DNA of 64,000 nucleotides from Helicobacter pylori Shi112 (lineage in GTDB: Bacteria; Campylobacterota; Campylobacteria; Campylobacterales; Helicobacteraceae): contig NC_017741.1 of NCBI RefSeq assembly GCF_000277405.1, positions 1,302,001 to 1,366,000 on the forward strand. Direction: 5' to 3'. Made by a program: the position numbers and the translations under genes. Numbering within the stretch: position 1 is the stretch's first letter; each line of letters begins with the position of its first letter. A model generated the notes under the pieces. That model made no database searches. It had not been told where the DNA came from and saw only the letters and a program-made list of their open reading frames with translations. Shown here one piece after another: positions 28,702 to 39,535 of the stretch.

Positions 28702-29328
28702 TTACTTAGAATACAATTCTACAATGAGTCTTTCTTCAATAGGGACAACCACTTCTTCTCTTTCAGGGTAGCGGGTGAAGATGCCGTATTTTTTATCTTT
28801 TTCCACATCAATCCATGGCACAATCCCTGTTTGAGCTGTCAATTCCATCGCGCGCACCACTTGAGGGTTGCTCTTGGTTTTTTCTTTGATCTCAATTTTT
28901 TGCCCTGAACGCACGAAATAAGAGGGAATATCCAAACGCTTACCATCCACAAGCACATGCCCATGCGTTACTAATTGCCTAGCAGAGCTTCTAGTGGTCG
29001 CAAACCCCATGCGATAGACGACATTATCCAATCTCCTCTCAATCAAGCGGATAAGGTTTTCACCCGTATTGCCGTCCAAGCGATTGGCTTCCACAAAAAT
29101 ACTCCTGAATTGCTTTTCAGAAATGCCATACATCATTTTAGCTTTTTGCTTTTCTTTCAATTGCAACCCGTAATCAGAAGTCTTAGCGCGTCTTTGCCCA
29201 TGCTGGCCTGGCCCATAAGCCCTTTTATCTAGCGCGCTTTTCCCGCTCAATCGCCTTTCACCTTTTAAGGCTAAAGAAACCCCAAAACGCCTTTCTAGTC
29301 TTTCTACTGCACCTCTATATCTTGCCAT
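28702..29328 (-). CDS. rpsD: 30S ribosomal protein S4
   Basis: 208-aa S4 with the N-terminal [14 protein letters not shown] and the RNA-binding S4 domain near residues 95-155 ([20 protein letters not shown]). No N-terminal zinc cysteines are present. S4 nucleates 30S assembly; in many bacteria it also regulates the alpha operon, which this gene order would allow. Confidence 0.98.
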   Translation of the reverse strand: MARYRGAVERLERRFGVSLALKGERRLSGKSALDKRAYGPGQHGQRRAKTSDYGLQLKEKQKAKMMYGISEKQFRSIFVEANRLDGNTGENLIRLIERRLDNVVYRMGFATTRSSARQLVTHGHVLVDGKRLDIPSYFVRSGQKIEIKEKTKSNPQVVRAMELTAQTGIVPWIDVEKDKKYGIFTRYPEREEVVVPIEERLIVELYSK

Positions 29329-29337
29329 AAAGCCTCC

Positions 29338-29733
29338 TTACACTCTTCTTCTTTTAGGGGGTCTGCAACCATTATGAGGGAGCGGGGTGATGTCTTTAAT
29401 CCAAAGCACTTTAACGCCCTCTGTCGCGCCCACGCTCTTAATGGCGGTCTCACGCCCACTGCCTGGCCCTTGAACCTTAATGCCCACTTCTTTAACGCCA
29501 TGCTCTTTAGCCTTGCTTAGAGCGCTTTCTACAGCTTGTTGGGCCGCATAAGGGGTGGATTTTTTAGAGCCTTTAAACCCTAAACCGCCCGCCGTGCTCC
29601 AGCAAATCACATTGCCCATTTCATCAGTGATAGTGATGTTGGTATTATTAAAGGTCGCTGAAATATAAACAACCCCTCTAGCAATATTCTTTTTGACTAC
29701 TTTCTTTTTAGCCGTTACATTTCTCTTAGCCAT
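29338..29733 (-). CDS. rpsK: 30S ribosomal protein S11
   Basis: 131-aa S11 with [32 protein letters not shown] and the C-terminal [15 protein letters not shown]. Part of the 30S platform. An AAGGAGATGATG ribosome binding region precedes it. Confidence 0.98.
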   Translation of the reverse strand: MAKRNVTAKKKVVKKNIARGVVYISATFNNTNITITDEMGNVICWSTAGGLGFKGSKKSTPYAAQQAVESALSKAKEHGVKEVGIKVQGPGSGRETAIKSVGATEGVKVLWIKDITPLPHNGCRPPKRRRV

Positions 29734-29755
29734 TAAATCATCATCTCCTTATTCG

Positions 29756-30118
29756 CTACTTGCTACCCACGGTTTTTTTCTTACCCTTACGAGTCCTAGC
29801 GTTATTTTTAGTGGTTTGGCCTCTTACAGGAAGACCCTTACGGTGCCTGATCCCACGATAATTCCCTAAGTCCATTAAAGATTTAATATCCATTTGAACT
29901 TTTTTACGCAAATCGCCCTCTACTAGGTAGCTTTGCTGGATTTTTTTAGCGATGCTAGACACTTCATCTTCGCTCAATTCATGCACGCGCTTGTCAAAAG
30001 AAATGCCTACCGCTTCTAAAATCTCTCTGGAACTCTTAAGCCCAATCCCATAAATATAGGTAAGGGCATACTCTACTCTCTTCTTTTTTGGTAAATCTAC
30101 ACCAGCAATCCTTGCCAT
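29756..30118 (-). CDS. rpsM: 30S ribosomal protein S13
   Basis: 120-aa S13 starting [20 protein letters not shown] with the H2TH motif and the C-terminal [20 protein letters not shown]. It follows rpmJ by 3 bases. Confidence 0.98.
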   Translation of the reverse strand: MARIAGVDLPKKKRVEYALTYIYGIGLKSSREILEAVGISFDKRVHELSEDEVSSIAKKIQQSYLVEGDLRKKVQMDIKSLMDLGNYRGIRHRKGLPVRGQTTKNNARTRKGKKKTVGSK

Positions 30119-30121
30119 GCT

Positions 30122-30235
30122 TTATCCTTGTCTTTGTTTGTGTTTAGGGGTAGCGCAGATCACTCTAATAACGCCCCTTCTTTTAATGATTTTGCACTTA
30201 TCGCACATCTTTTTCACTGATGGCCTGACTTTCAT
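30122..30235 (-). CDS. rpmJ: 50S ribosomal protein L36
   Basis: 37-aa zinc-type L36 read on the minus strand: [14 protein letters not shown], then [13 protein letters not shown] and [10 protein letters not shown]. The Cys-x2-Cys, Cys and His zinc ligands are all present. GGAG precedes the ATG by 6 bases. It lies between infA and rpsM, the conserved position. Confidence 0.97.
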
Positions 30236-30275
30236 GATTTTTCTCCTTTGAAAAAATTAGGCACTACTAAAAACT

Positions 30276-30281
30276 TTTATA
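30276..30281 (-). promoter_or_regulatory. Possible internal promoter before rpmJ
   Basis: In the 78-base gap between infA and rpmJ the minus strand reads TTAGTATAAAAG, giving TATAAA as a -10 box about 40 bases before the rpmJ start. This would allow the alpha-operon part to be transcribed separately. Confidence 0.4.
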
Positions 30282-30313
30282 CTAACATATTTTCATTGAA
30301 ATAACCCTTAAAT

Positions 30314-30532
30314 TCATTTATATCTAAAAGTTATCCGACCCTTGTCTAAGCTATAGGGCGTAAGCTCTAGCTTGACCCTATCGCCTAAAGCAATCCTAAT
30401 ATAGTGCATGCGCATCTTTCCAGAAATACGGCACAACACCACATGCTTATTGTCTAATTCCACCTTAAAAGTGGCGTTAGGCAACGCCTCAATCACTTTC
30501 CCATCCACTTCTATAACATCATCTCTTGCCAT
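30314..30532 (-). CDS. infA: Translation initiation factor IF-1
   Basis: 72-aa OB-fold protein: [19 protein letters not shown] and the RNA-binding [20 protein letters not shown], ending in [13 protein letters not shown]. Length is standard. It overlaps the map stop by one base. Confidence 0.98.
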   Translation of the reverse strand: MARDDVIEVDGKVIEALPNATFKVELDNKHVVLCRISGKMRMHYIRIALGDRVKLELTPYSLDKGRITFRYK

Positions 30533-31293
30533 TAACGCTCCGTAAGAATCACTGCTTTATTGCCAATTATGGCGATAGTATGCTCATGGTGGCTTGTGTT
30601 AAGCCCATCCACTGAAACCACGCTCCACTTATCCGCTAGTATTTTAGGCTCGCCTTGTTTTTGACACACCATAGGCTCTAAGCAAAACACCATGCCCTCT
30701 TTGATTTTAGGGCCGCTATTAGGTTTAACGCCTTTTTCTAGGTAGTTGGGGATTTCTGGTTCTTCATGGGGTTTTTTACCAATGCCATGCCCGCAAAATC
30801 CCTTCAAAGGCACAAAGCCCCTTTCTGCAATAGCGCCCTCTAAAATCTGACTCAACTCCTTAAAATGCATGCCCACTCTAATTGAATTAATGGCATGCAT
30901 CAAGCTCTCTTTGGAGCAAGCGAGCAATTTTTCATCTTGCAAGCTTATTGCACCTATAGGAAGCGTGAGGGCCGAATCGCCATAATAGCCATCCACCTCC
31001 ACCCCCAAATCCAAACCTATAATATCCCCTTCTTGTAAAACATAATCCGTAGGAATGCCATGAATAACCACTTCATTTAAGGACATGCACACAGAGTTGG
31101 GGAATCCATACAGCCCCTTAAAAGCCGGCCTGGCATGGGAGGATTTGATAAAATCTTCAGCCATTTTATCCAGCTCTAAAAGTGAAACCCCAGGCCTCAC
31201 TTCTCGCTCTAAAAGGGCTAACGCTTGAGCGGTCAATTCCCCGGCTTTTCTTAGAGCTTTGATTTCTTTTGGGCTTTTAATAGAGATCGCCAT
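30532..31293 (-). CDS. map: Methionine aminopeptidase type I
   Basis: 253-aa enzyme removing initiator methionine. Metal ligands are visible in [18 protein letters not shown] (two Asp near residues 95 and 106), [13 protein letters not shown] (His near 169), the later CLEPMVCQ (Glu) and the terminal HHEHTIAI (Glu). Placed between secY and infA with one-base overlaps on both sides. Confidence 0.97.
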   Translation of the reverse strand: MAISIKSPKEIKALRKAGELTAQALALLEREVRPGVSLLELDKMAEDFIKSSHARPAFKGLYGFPNSVCMSLNEVVIHGIPTDYVLQEGDIIGLDLGVEVDGYYGDSALTLPIGAISLQDEKLLACSKESLMHAINSIRVGMHFKELSQILEGAIAERGFVPLKGFCGHGIGKKPHEEPEIPNYLEKGVKPNSGPKIKEGMVFCLEPMVCQKQGEPKILADKWSVVSVDGLNTSHHEHTIAIIGNKAVILTER

Positions 31294-32555
31294 TAAAAGC
31301 CTACCGCGCTTAAAGTTTTATACTTGCTCATATAAATTTGCGCTTCAATCTTTTTCATGGTGTCAATAGCGACCTGAACCACAATCAGCACCGCCGTGCC
31401 TCCAAAGTAAAAAGGCACGCCCATAGCCTTAACCAAAATCCAAGGCACGGTAGAGATGAGCGCTAAATACAATGAACCCCACAAAGTGAGCTTACTCGCT
31501 ACAGAATTTAAAAACGATGAAGTCCCCTCCCCAGGCCTAAGCCCTGGAATATACCCGCCATTACGCCTTAAATTATCCGCAATATCCTTAGAATTGAACA
31601 CGATAGAAGAATAAAAGTAAGCAAAAAAGATAATGAGCAAGAACATCAAAATATTATACGCATACCCTTGCGGGCTTAAAAAATCCGCAATCGCTTGCAA
31701 GGTTTTATTGCTTGTGGCTTGCTGCAAAATCGTAGAAGGGAACACGAGCAAAGCTGAAGCGAAAATAGGGGGGATCACCCCGCTTAAATTCAACTTAATA
31801 GGAATGTAATTCATGATGCGCTTGTTTTGGTTTTGCATCACCACTTTACGTGCATAGGAAATAGGGATCCTGCGCTCGGCTAATTCCACATAGATAATCG
31901 CAAAAATAGTCGCTAAAACAATCAGCACAATACCAATGAGCATTAAGATATTAATAACACCTGTATTGACCAAGTTGAATGTGCCTGAAATAGCCGATGG
32001 GATCCCTGAAACAATCCCGGCAAAAATAATGAGACTGATCCCATTCCCCACGCCCCTTTGCGTGATTTGCTCCCCTATCCACATGAGCAGCATCGTCCCT
32101 GTAAGCATAGAAAACGCTGAAACGATCATAAAGACTTGCATATCAATCATGATCGCTCCATTAACTCCCCCACTAATGCTCCTTAAGCCCACTGAAACGC
32201 TCACCGCTTGGATTAGGGTGATTAAAATGGTTAGATAGCGCACAATTTGCATGTATTTTTGCATGCCGTCTCGCTCTTTTTTCATTTTAGCCAAGTTGGG
32301 GAAAGTCGCGCTCAAAAGCTCCATGATAATTGAAGAAGTGATATAGGGCATGATACCCAAAGAGATGATGCTCAAGCGAGAAACCGCATTCCCGCTAAAC
32401 ATGTTAAACAACCCCAAAGCGTTGTTGGAATTGCTGTCAAAAAAAGCCTTGATCGCTGCTAAATCTACGCCAGGAATGGGGATATAAGCTAAGACTCTGT
32501 AGAGAAATAAAAAACCCAAAGTGATGAGTATCTTACTAGCAATAGCTTTATTCAT
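31293..32555 (-). CDS. secY: Preprotein translocase subunit SecY
   Basis: 420-aa inner-membrane channel protein with about ten helices. FLYRVLAYIPIPGVDLAA begins helix 1, LGIMPYITSSIIMELLS lies in the plug region, and the cytoplasmic loops YVELAERRIPISYARKV and NGGYIPGLRPGEGTSSFL bind ribosome and SecA. It follows rplO by 37 bases. Confidence 0.98.
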   Translation of the reverse strand: MNKAIASKILITLGFLFLYRVLAYIPIPGVDLAAIKAFFDSNSNNALGLFNMFSGNAVSRLSIISLGIMPYITSSIIMELLSATFPNLAKMKKERDGMQKYMQIVRYLTILITLIQAVSVSVGLRSISGGVNGAIMIDMQVFMIVSAFSMLTGTMLLMWIGEQITQRGVGNGISLIIFAGIVSGIPSAISGTFNLVNTGVINILMLIGIVLIVLATIFAIIYVELAERRIPISYARKVVMQNQNKRIMNYIPIKLNLSGVIPPIFASALLVFPSTILQQATSNKTLQAIADFLSPQGYAYNILMFLLIIFFAYFYSSIVFNSKDIADNLRRNGGYIPGLRPGEGTSSFLNSVASKLTLWGSLYLALISTVPWILVKAMGVPFYFGGTAVLIVVQVAIDTMKKIEAQIYMSKYKTLSAVGF

Positions 32556-32592
32556 ATTAACTTATTCCTCTCCAATCAAGCTGATAAGGGCA

Positions 32593-32994
32593 TTACTTCT
32601 GCCCGCTTGTTTTGATTCTCTCATCTTTAATTTTAGAAGCCAGGTTTTTAGCGTCTTTACCAATCAATTTCACGCCTTCAATATAAAGGGGGAAATGGCA
32701 CAAAGCGCGCAAGCTTGAAAAAGTGATTTCTTCTAAATCCTTAATCGCTTCATTCTTTTCTACATTGATAGAATAGATATGAGAATCTTTAGTCCTAAAA
32801 CCTATTTTAGGCAAACGGCGTTGTAAGGGTTGTTGCCCCCCTTCAAAGCCTCTTTTAGCCTTATAACCTGTCCTTGCGGTTTGGCCTTTACCGCCCCTTG
32901 TGGCCGTCTTTCCCATGCCGCTTCCTTGACCACGGCCCACTCGTTTGATTTTTTTAACGCTACCTTTAGCCGGTTTTAAATTTTCTAATCCCAT
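32593..32994 (-). CDS. rplO: 50S ribosomal protein L15
   Basis: 133-aa L15 starting [18 protein letters not shown], with [19 protein letters not shown]. Three consecutive ATG codons (33000, 32997, 32994) occur; the third fits an AAGGA ribosome binding site at a normal distance and the family start. It follows rpsE directly: no rpmD (L30) gene lies between them. Confidence 0.95.
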   Translation of the reverse strand: MGLENLKPAKGSVKKIKRVGRGQGSGMGKTATRGGKGQTARTGYKAKRGFEGGQQPLQRRLPKIGFRTKDSHIYSINVEKNEAIKDLEEITFSSLRALCHFPLYIEGVKLIGKDAKNLASKIKDERIKTSGQK

Positions 32995-33011
32995 CATCAT
33001 ATCCTTTTTAA

Positions 33012-33455
33012 CTACGCCTTGATTTTCGCTAAAGCGTCAAAAGTCGCGCGCACCACATTATAGGGGTTATTGGAGCCTAAAGATTTGGTGAGAATATCCT
33101 TAATGCCTGCTAATTCCACGATAGGGCGCGTTGAACCCCCAGCAATCACTCCCGTTCCCTCACTTGCCGGTTTGAGTAAAATACGGCTTGCGTTGTATTT
33201 ATGCTCAATATCATGAGCGATAGTCGTGCCTTTAATGGTTACATGGATTAGGTTTTTAAACGCATCATCTACCGCTTTTTTAATCGCATCAGGGACTTCC
33301 TTAGCCTTGCCCAAACCAAAGCCTACAAGCCCATTTTTATTGCCCACAACCACTAAAGCGTTAAAACGAAACCGCCTACCGCCCTTAACCACTTTGGTTA
33401 CACGGCCAATATTCACAACGACTTCTTGAAACTCTTCTCTGTTAATCTCTTCCAT
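33012..33455 (-). CDS. rpsE: 30S ribosomal protein S5
   Basis: 147-aa S5 with [21 protein letters not shown] (decoding-fidelity loop) and [15 protein letters not shown]. The longer frame starts at 33473, but the ATG at 33455 has AGAAAGGA before it and leaves a gap after rplR. Confidence 0.96.
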
Positions 33456-33469
33456 ACCTTTCCTTTCTG

Positions 33470-33826
33470 TCATAGAGCAATCCCGTTCTCTCTCAAGCTT
33501 TCAGCAAACGCTGCCACCACGCCATGATAGAGGTAACCATTCCTGTCATAAACCGCTCGCTCAATCCCTGCTTTTTTCAATTCTTCAGCAAAGAGAGCGC
33601 CTAATTTTTTAGCGTCTTCTTGCGTGTTTTTAAAGCCCATTTTCCTGCCGTCAATATGCGTTATGGTGCTTTGTTTAACATCATCAATCGCTTGCGCATA
33701 GAAATAGCGGTTGGAACGAAAAACGCTCACCCTAGGCCTTAATGCATCGCCTAAGAGTTTGCTTTTAATCCTTAATTTTCGGCGATCTCTTAAGGCTTTC
33801 TTTTTATACAATGCTTTTGCGTTCAT
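33470..33826 (-). CDS. rplR: 50S ribosomal protein L18
   Basis: 118-aa L18 binding 5S r[23 protein letters not shown] and the C-terminal [17 protein letters not shown] are typical. ATG at 33826 follows AAGGTGAAGTG; a GTG one codon upstream is possible but less likely. Confidence 0.97.
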
Positions 33827-33839
33827 CACTTCACCTTAT

Positions 33840-34376
33840 TTATTTTTTGGCTGTTTTACCAGCTTTTCTAATAATGACTTCATTGCTGTATTTCACGCCC
33901 TTGCCCTTGTATGGCTCTGGGGGTCTGAAGCTCCTGATTTCAGCGGCGACTTGCCCTACTTTTTGCTTATCGCTCCCTTTGATAGTGATCGTGTTTTTTT
34001 CCACCACCATTTCAATCCCCGCTGGAATGGGGTATTTCACCGGGTGGCTAAAACCCAAACTCAAATCCAAAGTTTTATTGCCCAAAGCCACCTTATAGCC
34101 CACGCCATTGACTTCTAAAGTCTTAGCGAAACCGGTGCTTAAGCCTATTACAATGTTGTTGGCTAACGCCCCATAAGTCCCCCAATAAGCCCTAGATTGC
34201 GCGTCTTCGCCCACAGGCTGGAAGCTCAATTGGTTGTTTTCAAGCGTGATTTTCACTCGGTTGTGAGTTTCTAACTCATGCTTTTCTTTGCTGTTTTTAA
34301 AAAGAAGCTTGCTCCCTTCAACGCTCGCTTGCACAGAGCTTGGAATTTCAATGATTCTTTTCCCAATTCTTGACAT
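33840..34376 (-). CDS. rplF: 50S ribosomal protein L6
   Basis: 178-aa L6 beginning [16 protein letters not shown], with two repeated domains and the C-terminal [15 protein letters not shown]. The frame extends upstream to 34421 through the rpsH end, but the ATG at 34376 has an AAAGGA site and the family start. Confidence 0.97.
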   Translation of the reverse strand: MSRIGKRIIEIPSSVQASVEGSKLLFKNSKEKHELETHNRVKITLENNQLSFQPVGEDAQSRAYWGTYGALANNIVIGLSTGFAKTLEVNGVGYKVALGNKTLDLSLGFSHPVKYPIPAGIEMVVEKNTITIKGSDKQKVGQVAAEIRSFRPPEPYKGKGVKYSNEVIIRKAGKTAKK

Positions 34377-34386
34377 TTTCAATCCT

Positions 34387-34782
34387 TTACCAAATGCTGC
34401 AAAGCACTTCGCCGCCGACATTTTGTCTGTAAGCTTCTTCGTTGGTGATCACCCCTTTAGAAGTGCTTACCACAATCACGCCATAGCCATTTTTAAAGCG
34501 CTTCAACTCGTTTTTTTGCTTATACACACGACGACCGGGCTTGCTTAAGCGCTTCACTTCGCTGATTTTTGAATGCCCTTTTTCATCATAAGCCAATTGC
34601 ACATAAACCGATTGTTTCTTGTCTTTATCTTTGACATTGAAATCTTTAATGAAACCTTTTTCTTTAAAAATCTCTAAAATAGAAACCACGATCTTTGCGT
34701 AATAAAGCTGTGTGAATTCTAAGCGGCGCATAGAAGCGTTTCTCAAACGAGTTAATGAATCTGCAATTATATCATTTACCAT
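34387..34782 (-). CDS. rpsH: 30S ribosomal protein S8
   Basis: 131-aa S8 beginning [15 protein letters not shown]; the C-terminal [19 protein letters not shown] and GGEVLCSIW are the conserved 16S-binding part. In E. coli S8 regulates the spc operon; the same gene context is present here. Confidence 0.98.
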   Translation of the reverse strand: MVNDIIADSLTRLRNASMRRLEFTQLYYAKIVVSILEIFKEKGFIKDFNVKDKDKKQSVYVQLAYDEKGHSKISEVKRLSKPGRRVYKQKNELKRFKNGYGVIVVSTSKGVITNEEAYRQNVGGEVLCSIW

Positions 34783-34791
34783 ATCTTATCC

Positions 34792-34977
34792 TTACCAACT
34801 AGCTTTTCTCAAGCCTGGGATGAGTCCCTCACTGCCCATTTTTCTTAAGCACACCCTACAAAGTCCAAAATCCCTATACACCGAATGAGGTCTCCCACAA
34901 ATGCGGCATCTAGTATAAGCTCTTACTTGAAATTTTGGTTTCCTTTGAGCCTTTGCTATCATTGATTTTTTAGCCAT
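34792..34977 (-). CDS. rpsN: 30S ribosomal protein S14, zinc type
   Basis: 61-aa short S14 with a zinc knuckle: CRICGRP and CRVCLRK supply four cysteines. It starts [17 protein letters not shown]. The zinc form, about 40 aa shorter than the E. coli type, is usual in Campylobacterota. Confidence 0.98.
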   Translation of the reverse strand: MAKKSMIAKAQRKPKFQVRAYTRCRICGRPHSVYRDFGLCRVCLRKMGSEGLIPGLRKASW

Positions 34978-34986
34978 ATTAACCCC

Positions 34987-35532
34987 TTATCTCACTTTTG
35001 CAAAAGGCAATCCAAGCAATTCTAACAACTTGAACGCTTCTTTATCGTTGTCTGTAGAAGTTACCATAGTGATGTTCATGCCATGACTGACCATAATATC
35101 ATCATAAACCACTTCTGGGAAAATCAACTGCTCATTGATCCCAAAAGTGTAATTCCCACGCCCATCAAAACCATTCCGTGAAATCCCTCTAAAGTCTTTC
35201 ACTCTGGGTAAAGAAATCACAATCAGCTTTTCTAAGAAATTATACATGCGTTTATTCCTTAAGGTAACTTTCGCCCCTACCGCCATGCCTTCTCTGATCT
35301 TAAAGCCTGCAACGGATTTTTTCGCTTTAGTGATAACCGCTTTTTGCCCTGCAATCAAAGAAATCGTTTGCGCGATATTTTGCATGATTTTCATGTCTTT
35401 TGCATGAGCCCCAGCGCCCACGCTGATAACGATTTTTTCTAGCTTGGGTAAAAGCATGGGGTTTTTGATGTCTAATTCTTGAGCGAGTTTTGCCTTCACT
35501 TCATTTTGATAAAATTGTTTCAAACCAAACAT
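34987..35532 (-). CDS. rplE: 50S ribosomal protein L5
   Basis: 181-aa L5 contacting 5S rRNA and P-site tRNA. Visible motifs: [38 protein letters not shown] and [15 protein letters not shown]. Follows rplX by 12 bases. Confidence 0.98.
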   Translation of the reverse strand: MFGLKQFYQNEVKAKLAQELDIKNPMLLPKLEKIVISVGAGAHAKDMKIMQNIAQTISLIAGQKAVITKAKKSVAGFKIREGMAVGAKVTLRNKRMYNFLEKLIVISLPRVKDFRGISRNGFDGRGNYTFGINEQLIFPEVVYDDIMVSHGMNITMVTSTDNDKEAFKLLELLGLPFAKVR

Positions 35533-35544
35533 GTATCCAACTCC

Positions 35545-35766
35545 TTAGGCTTTCTTCACATTGGAAATGTGCATGGGCTTTTCTTTATGGATAAAGCCCC
35601 CTTTAGGGTTATCATCAGTAGGTTTAATCGCTTTTTTCACCACTTTACACCCTTCAACAACCACTTGAGAAGTCTTAGGCAACACCGCTAAAACCTTAGC
35701 GACCTTACCCTTATCGTCTCCTGCAATGACTTTCACCATGTCATTTTTTTTGATTTCGCTTTTCAT
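35545..35766 (-). CDS. rplX: 50S ribosomal protein L24
   Basis: 73-aa L24, shorter than the roughly 100-aa enterobacterial form. The KOW motif [20 protein letters not shown] starts near residue 6; [17 protein letters not shown] follows. It overlaps the rplN stop by one base. Confidence 0.97.
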   Translation of the reverse strand: MKSEIKKNDMVKVIAGDDKGKVAKVLAVLPKTSQVVVEGCKVVKKAIKPTDDNPKGGFIHKEKPMHISNVKKA

Positions 35767-36134
35767 TATACAACCTCCGGCGCTAGAGAAATAATTTTCA
35801 TGAAATTAGCGTAACGCACTTCTCGGCTCACTGGCCCAAAAATCCTTGTGCCAACCGGATCTTTTTTAGCGTCCAAAATCACTGCTGCATTGTCATCAAA
35901 ACGCACCAAAGAACCATTTTTCCTTTGGATTTCTTTTTTCGTTCTCACCACAACGGCTTTGACTACTTGACCGCGCTTCACCTTACCATTAGGGATAGCT
36001 TTTTTCACGGAAGCCACGATCACGCTACCCACACTCGCATAGCGTTTATGGCTGCCTCCTAACACCTTAATGCACATGATTTCTTTAGCGCCGCTATTGT
36101 CAGCGACATTCAATCTTGTAAAACTCTGTATCAT
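35766..36134 (-). CDS. rplN: 50S ribosomal protein L14
   Basis: 122-aa L14 with [20 protein letters not shown] at the N-terminus and [20 protein letters not shown] at the C-terminus. Length is standard. Confidence 0.98.
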   Translation of the reverse strand: MIQSFTRLNVADNSGAKEIMCIKVLGGSHKRYASVGSVIVASVKKAIPNGKVKRGQVVKAVVVRTKKEIQRKNGSLVRFDDNAAVILDAKKDPVGTRIFGPVSREVRYANFMKIISLAPEVV

Positions 36135-36136
36135 GC

Positions 36137-36397
36137 TTATACTCCCACTACTAAAATTTCTTTAAGCGTGAAAGACTTGGTTTTAGAAAGCGGTCTGCAC
36201 TCAATCGCGCTCACAAAATCCCCTACTTTCACCTGATTGTTTTCATCATGGATGGTGTATTTTTTAAACTTTTTAACAATCTTGCGGTATTTTTCATGCA
36301 CCACTTTTCTTTCCACAAGAATCACAGCGCTTTTTTCAGCAAACTTGCTGATAACCTTGCCTTGCACTAACCTCTTATGCGGCTCTTTTGTATTCAT
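36137..36397 (-). CDS. rpsQ: 30S ribosomal protein S17
   Basis: 86-aa S17 OB-fold protein: [20 protein letters not shown] and [18 protein letters not shown] are family-typical. It follows rpmC by 13 bases. Confidence 0.97.
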
Positions 36398-36410
36398 TGC
36401 TTACCCTTTT

Positions 36411-36611
36411 TTACTCAGCGCTAGAAGAATAATGCGCATTAATGGCCGTGTTAATGCGGGCGATATTTCTTCTGGCTTTCTTAATCTCGTTAGGATTACT
36501 CAATTGCATAGCCTTTAACTTAATGCGCAACTCAAAAAGCTCCGCTTTTTTAGCATGCAACAACTCTTCTAATTCCTTGATACTTTTATCTTTCAATTCA
36601 GTATATTTCAT
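36411..36611 (-). CDS. rpmC: 50S ribosomal protein L29
   Basis: 66-aa helical L29 starting [18 protein letters not shown] with [15 protein letters not shown] near the end. The ATG at 36611 lies inside the rplP end, preceded by GAGAGCGAAA, and the start at 36623 is unlikely. The two genes overlap by 14 bases. Confidence 0.96.
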   Translation of the reverse strand: MKYTELKDKSIKELEELLHAKKAELFELRIKLKAMQLSNPNEIKKARRNIARINTAINAHYSSSAE

Positions 36612-37023
36612 TTTCGCTCTCACAAGTTACAATTTTGGTTTTAAAAGGAAGTTTGCTCTGAGCTAACGCTAAGGCTTCTCTCGCTAGTCCTTCTTCAATG
36701 CCTAGCATTTCATAAACGATTCTGCCCGGCTTGATATTCATCACCCATTTTTCCACAGAGCCCTTACCTTTACCCATCCTGGTTTCTAAAGGTTTAGCGG
36801 TCAAAGGCTTATCAGGGAACACTCTAATCCACACCTTACCCGCTCTTTTAATGTGCCTTGTCATGGCCACCCTTGCGGATTCAATCTGGCGTGAATCAAT
36901 CCTCCCATGCTCTATGGCTTTAATCGCAATATCCCCAAACGCAATAGAGTTACCACGATGGGCTTTCCCACGATTGCGCCCTTTCATTTGCTTTCTGTAT
37001 TTTGTTCTTTTTGGCATTAACAT
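36598..37023 (-). CDS. rplP: 50S ribosomal protein L16
   Basis: 141-aa L16 starting [19 protein letters not shown], as the family MLxPKRTK start. [20 protein letters not shown] and [11 protein letters not shown] lie near the peptidyl-transferase-side loop. Confidence 0.98.
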   Translation of the reverse strand: MLMPKRTKYRKQMKGRNRGKAHRGNSIAFGDIAIKAIEHGRIDSRQIESARVAMTRHIKRAGKVWIRVFPDKPLTAKPLETRMGKGKGSVEKWVMNIKPGRIVYEMLGIEEGLAREALALAQSKLPFKTKIVTCESENEIY

Positions 37024-37025
37024 GA

Positions 37026-37730
37026 TTATTGCCTCCCTCTTCTGCTTCTTCTAGGCTCTCTTTCTTCTTTAGCCTCTTCTTTTTTCTCAAATTGGATTCC
37101 TTTTTGCAAAACTTCCCCTTTGAAAATCCACACTTTCACGCCAATAATACCATATACCGTCATCGCTTCAGCAAAGCCGTAATCAATCTTAGCCCTTAAG
37201 GTGTGTAAAGGCACGCGCCCTTCCATATACCATTCGGTGCGAGCGATTTCAGCCCCTGCTAAACGGCCAGAAACGCGCACCTTGATCCCTTTAGCGCCGG
37301 ATTTTAACGCCGCTTGCATGACCTTTTTCATCGCGCGGCGGAAAGCGACCCTTTTTTCTAACTGGGTGGCTACATTTTCTGCGGCTAATTGGGCGTCAGC
37401 TTGGGGGCGTTTGACTTCTTTAATATTAATGGAGACTTCTTTTTTGATGAGCGTTTTTAAGCCTTCTTTGACTTTTTCAATATCCACGCCTTTTTTACCA
37501 ATGATAAGCCCTGGTCGAGCCGCTACGACCGTAACGCGCAGTTTTTTAGCCGCTCTTTCAATCACAATCTCGCTCACGCCGGCATAATAAAGCTCTTTTT
37601 TAAGGAATTTCCTAATCTTATTGTCTTCATCAATATTGCTTGGAGCGGTGCGAGCGCTAGGGAACCATCTGGAAGTCCAATTCCTATTAATACCTAATCT
37701 TAAACCTACCGGATTAACTTTTTGTCCCAT
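37026..37730 (-). CDS. rpsC: 30S ribosomal protein S3
   Basis: 234-aa S3 with the N-terminal [20 protein letters not shown], the KH domain around [20 protein letters not shown] (GxxG loop), and a basic C-terminal tail [10 protein letters not shown]. Sits at the mRNA entry side of the 30S subunit. Confidence 0.98.
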   Translation of the reverse strand: MGQKVNPVGLRLGINRNWTSRWFPSARTAPSNIDEDNKIRKFLKKELYYAGVSEIVIERAAKKLRVTVVAARPGLIIGKKGVDIEKVKEGLKTLIKKEVSINIKEVKRPQADAQLAAENVATQLEKRVAFRRAMKKVMQAALKSGAKGIKVRVSGRLAGAEIARTEWYMEGRVPLHTLRAKIDYGFAEAMTVYGIIGVKVWIFKGEVLQKGIQFEKKEEAKEEREPRRSRRGRQ

Positions 37731-37733
37731 GCC

Positions 37734-38102
37734 CTACTTACCTTCTGCTTGATTTTTTTTATGGCTTTTAGAAGATTTCATTTCTTTCCCTTCTGCTACT
37801 TCTACGAATACATGAGATGTTGGCTTTCTAATGGCTGTGGCTCTGCCTTTAGCCCTTGGAATGGAGCGCCTAAGCACAGGACCAGCATCCACTCTGCAAG
37901 AAACAATCAGAGCGCTCTTGGCGTCTAAAGATCCGTTAGCGACCGCAGAAGCCACCACTTTTGAAAGCACTCTAGCCGCTTTATTGGGCGTAAATTCCAA
38001 ACTAGCGATCGCTAATTCAGCGTTCATGCCTTGAATCTGTCTTGCAATCAATCTGACTTTAGTAGGAGATAACCGCACAAATTTTAATAACGCTTTACTC
38101 AT
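37734..38102 (-). CDS. rplV: 50S ribosomal protein L22
   Basis: 122-aa L22 with [19 protein letters not shown] and the exit-tunnel hairpin [20 protein letters not shown]. Short basic tail. Four bases separate it from rpsC. Confidence 0.98.
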   Translation of the reverse strand: MSKALLKFVRLSPTKVRLIARQIQGMNAELAIASLEFTPNKAARVLSKVVASAVANGSLDAKSALIVSCRVDAGPVLRRSIPRAKGRATAIRKPTSHVFVEVAEGKEMKSSKSHKKNQAEGK

Positions 38103-38111
38103 TCTACCCCC

Positions 38112-38393
38112 TTACTTGCCAATCTTTTTTTGGACACTGCCTTTGTGCCCTTTAAAAGTTCTTGTAGGAGCGAATTCTCCTAACTTATAACCCACATGGT
38201 TTTCTGTGATATACACAGGGACAAAAACCCTTCCGTTATGCACATTATAAGTAAAACCAATCATTTCAGGCAAAATGGTGCTTCTTCTAGACCATGTTTT
38301 AATCGGGCGGTTATCCTTACCCTCTTTTGCCTTGAGCGTTTTTTTCATCAAGTGGTCGTCTATAAAAGGACCCTTTTTAATTGACCTAGACAT
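38112..38393 (-). CDS. rpsS: 30S ribosomal protein S19
   Basis: 93-aa S19 with [37 protein letters not shown] and [15 protein letters not shown]. Standard length and context. Confidence 0.98.
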
Positions 38394-38404
38394 TCTTTAA
38401 CCCT

Positions 38405-39235
38405 TTATTTATGTTTCTTTCTGGAAATGATGAGCTTGTCGCTAGCTTTTTTCTTTCTCGTTTTATAGCCCTTAGCCGGAGTGCCCCAAGGCGATACAGG
38501 ATGACCGCTTGTCCCTGTTTTACCCTCACCCCCACCATGCGGGTGATCCACTGGGTTCATAGCGCTACCACGAGTTTGTGGGCGAATGCCTCTGTGGCGG
38601 TTACGCCCTGCCTTACCGATAGAGACATTGATAAAATCCTCATTCCCTACCACGCCAATACTCGCCATGCATTCGCTTAGAATGTAGCGCATTTCAGAGC
38701 TTGGCATCCTAAGAATGGTGTATTTATTTTCTCTACCCATGATTTGAGCGCTCATCCCTGCACTTCTGGCTAATTGCCCGCCAGCCCCTGGATGCATTTC
38801 AATATTATGCACCACCGTTCCTATAGGGATATTTTTTAACTTCATCGCAAAGCCCACTTTAATATCCAAACCGCCTTCAGCAGCGATAACGCTATCGCCT
38901 ACTTTCAAACCGCTTGGCTGTAAAATGTAGCGTTTGTCCCCATCAGGATAGACTACAAGAGCGATGCGCGCGTTTCTGTAAGGATCATACTCAATCGCAA
39001 CCACTTTCCCTTCAATGTTGTATTTGTTGCGTTTGAAATCAATAATGCGGTAGAGTTTTTTAGCCCCTCTCTCTTTGTGGCGGCTGGTGATGCGCCCGTT
39101 ATTGTTTCTCCCTGCTGTTGCTTTAAGCTTAGTGAGCAAGCCTTTGACACTGCTTTTTGCGGTAATGTCTTTAGAGTCCAACACCGACATGAAGCGTCTG
39201 CTTGGGGTGTAGGGCTTATAAGTTTTAATCGCCAT
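38405..39235 (-). CDS. rplB: 50S ribosomal protein L2
   Basis: 276-aa L2 with [38 protein letters not shown] and the peptidyl-transferase-adjacent [16 protein letters not shown]. The histidine in that last motif is the conserved one. Confidence 0.98.
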   Translation of the reverse strand: MAIKTYKPYTPSRRFMSVLDSKDITAKSSVKGLLTKLKATAGRNNNGRITSRHKERGAKKLYRIIDFKRNKYNIEGKVVAIEYDPYRNARIALVVYPDGDKRYILQPSGLKVGDSVIAAEGGLDIKVGFAMKLKNIPIGTVVHNIEMHPGAGGQLARSAGMSAQIMGRENKYTILRMPSSEMRYILSECMASIGVVGNEDFINVSIGKAGRNRHRGIRPQTRGSAMNPVDHPHGGGEGKTGTSGHPVSPWGTPAKGYKTRKKKASDKLIISRKKHK

Positions 39236-39250
39236 AACGCTTTCTCCTTT

Positions 39251-39532
39251 CTACGCGCCAAGGGCGGCAATGCTAGCGCCCTCTGGAACTTTCACATAAA
39301 ATTTCTTAAACGACTTTCTTTGTCCAAGCTTCCCTCTAAAGCGTTTCACCTTACCCTCTTGTTTCAAAGAATTGATTTTCAAAGGCTCAAAGCCAAAGTA
39401 AGTTTTAAACACTTCTTTGAGCTGGTTTTTGGTTACATTTTGAGCCGTTTGGACCACTAAAACGCCTTTTTCTTGCAATCCTAATGACTTTTCAGTGTAA
39501 AGAATTGACTTTATATCCATGATGTCTGCCAT
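39251..39532 (-). CDS. rplW: 50S ribosomal protein L23
   Basis: 93-aa L23 located at the tunnel exit, where it docks trigger factor and [21 protein letters not shown] and [20 protein letters not shown] are visible. Confidence 0.96.
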   Translation of the reverse strand: MADIMDIKSILYTEKSLGLQEKGVLVVQTAQNVTKNQLKEVFKTYFGFEPLKINSLKQEGKVKRFRGKLGQRKSFKKFYVKVPEGASIAALGA

Positions 39533-39535
39533 TTT

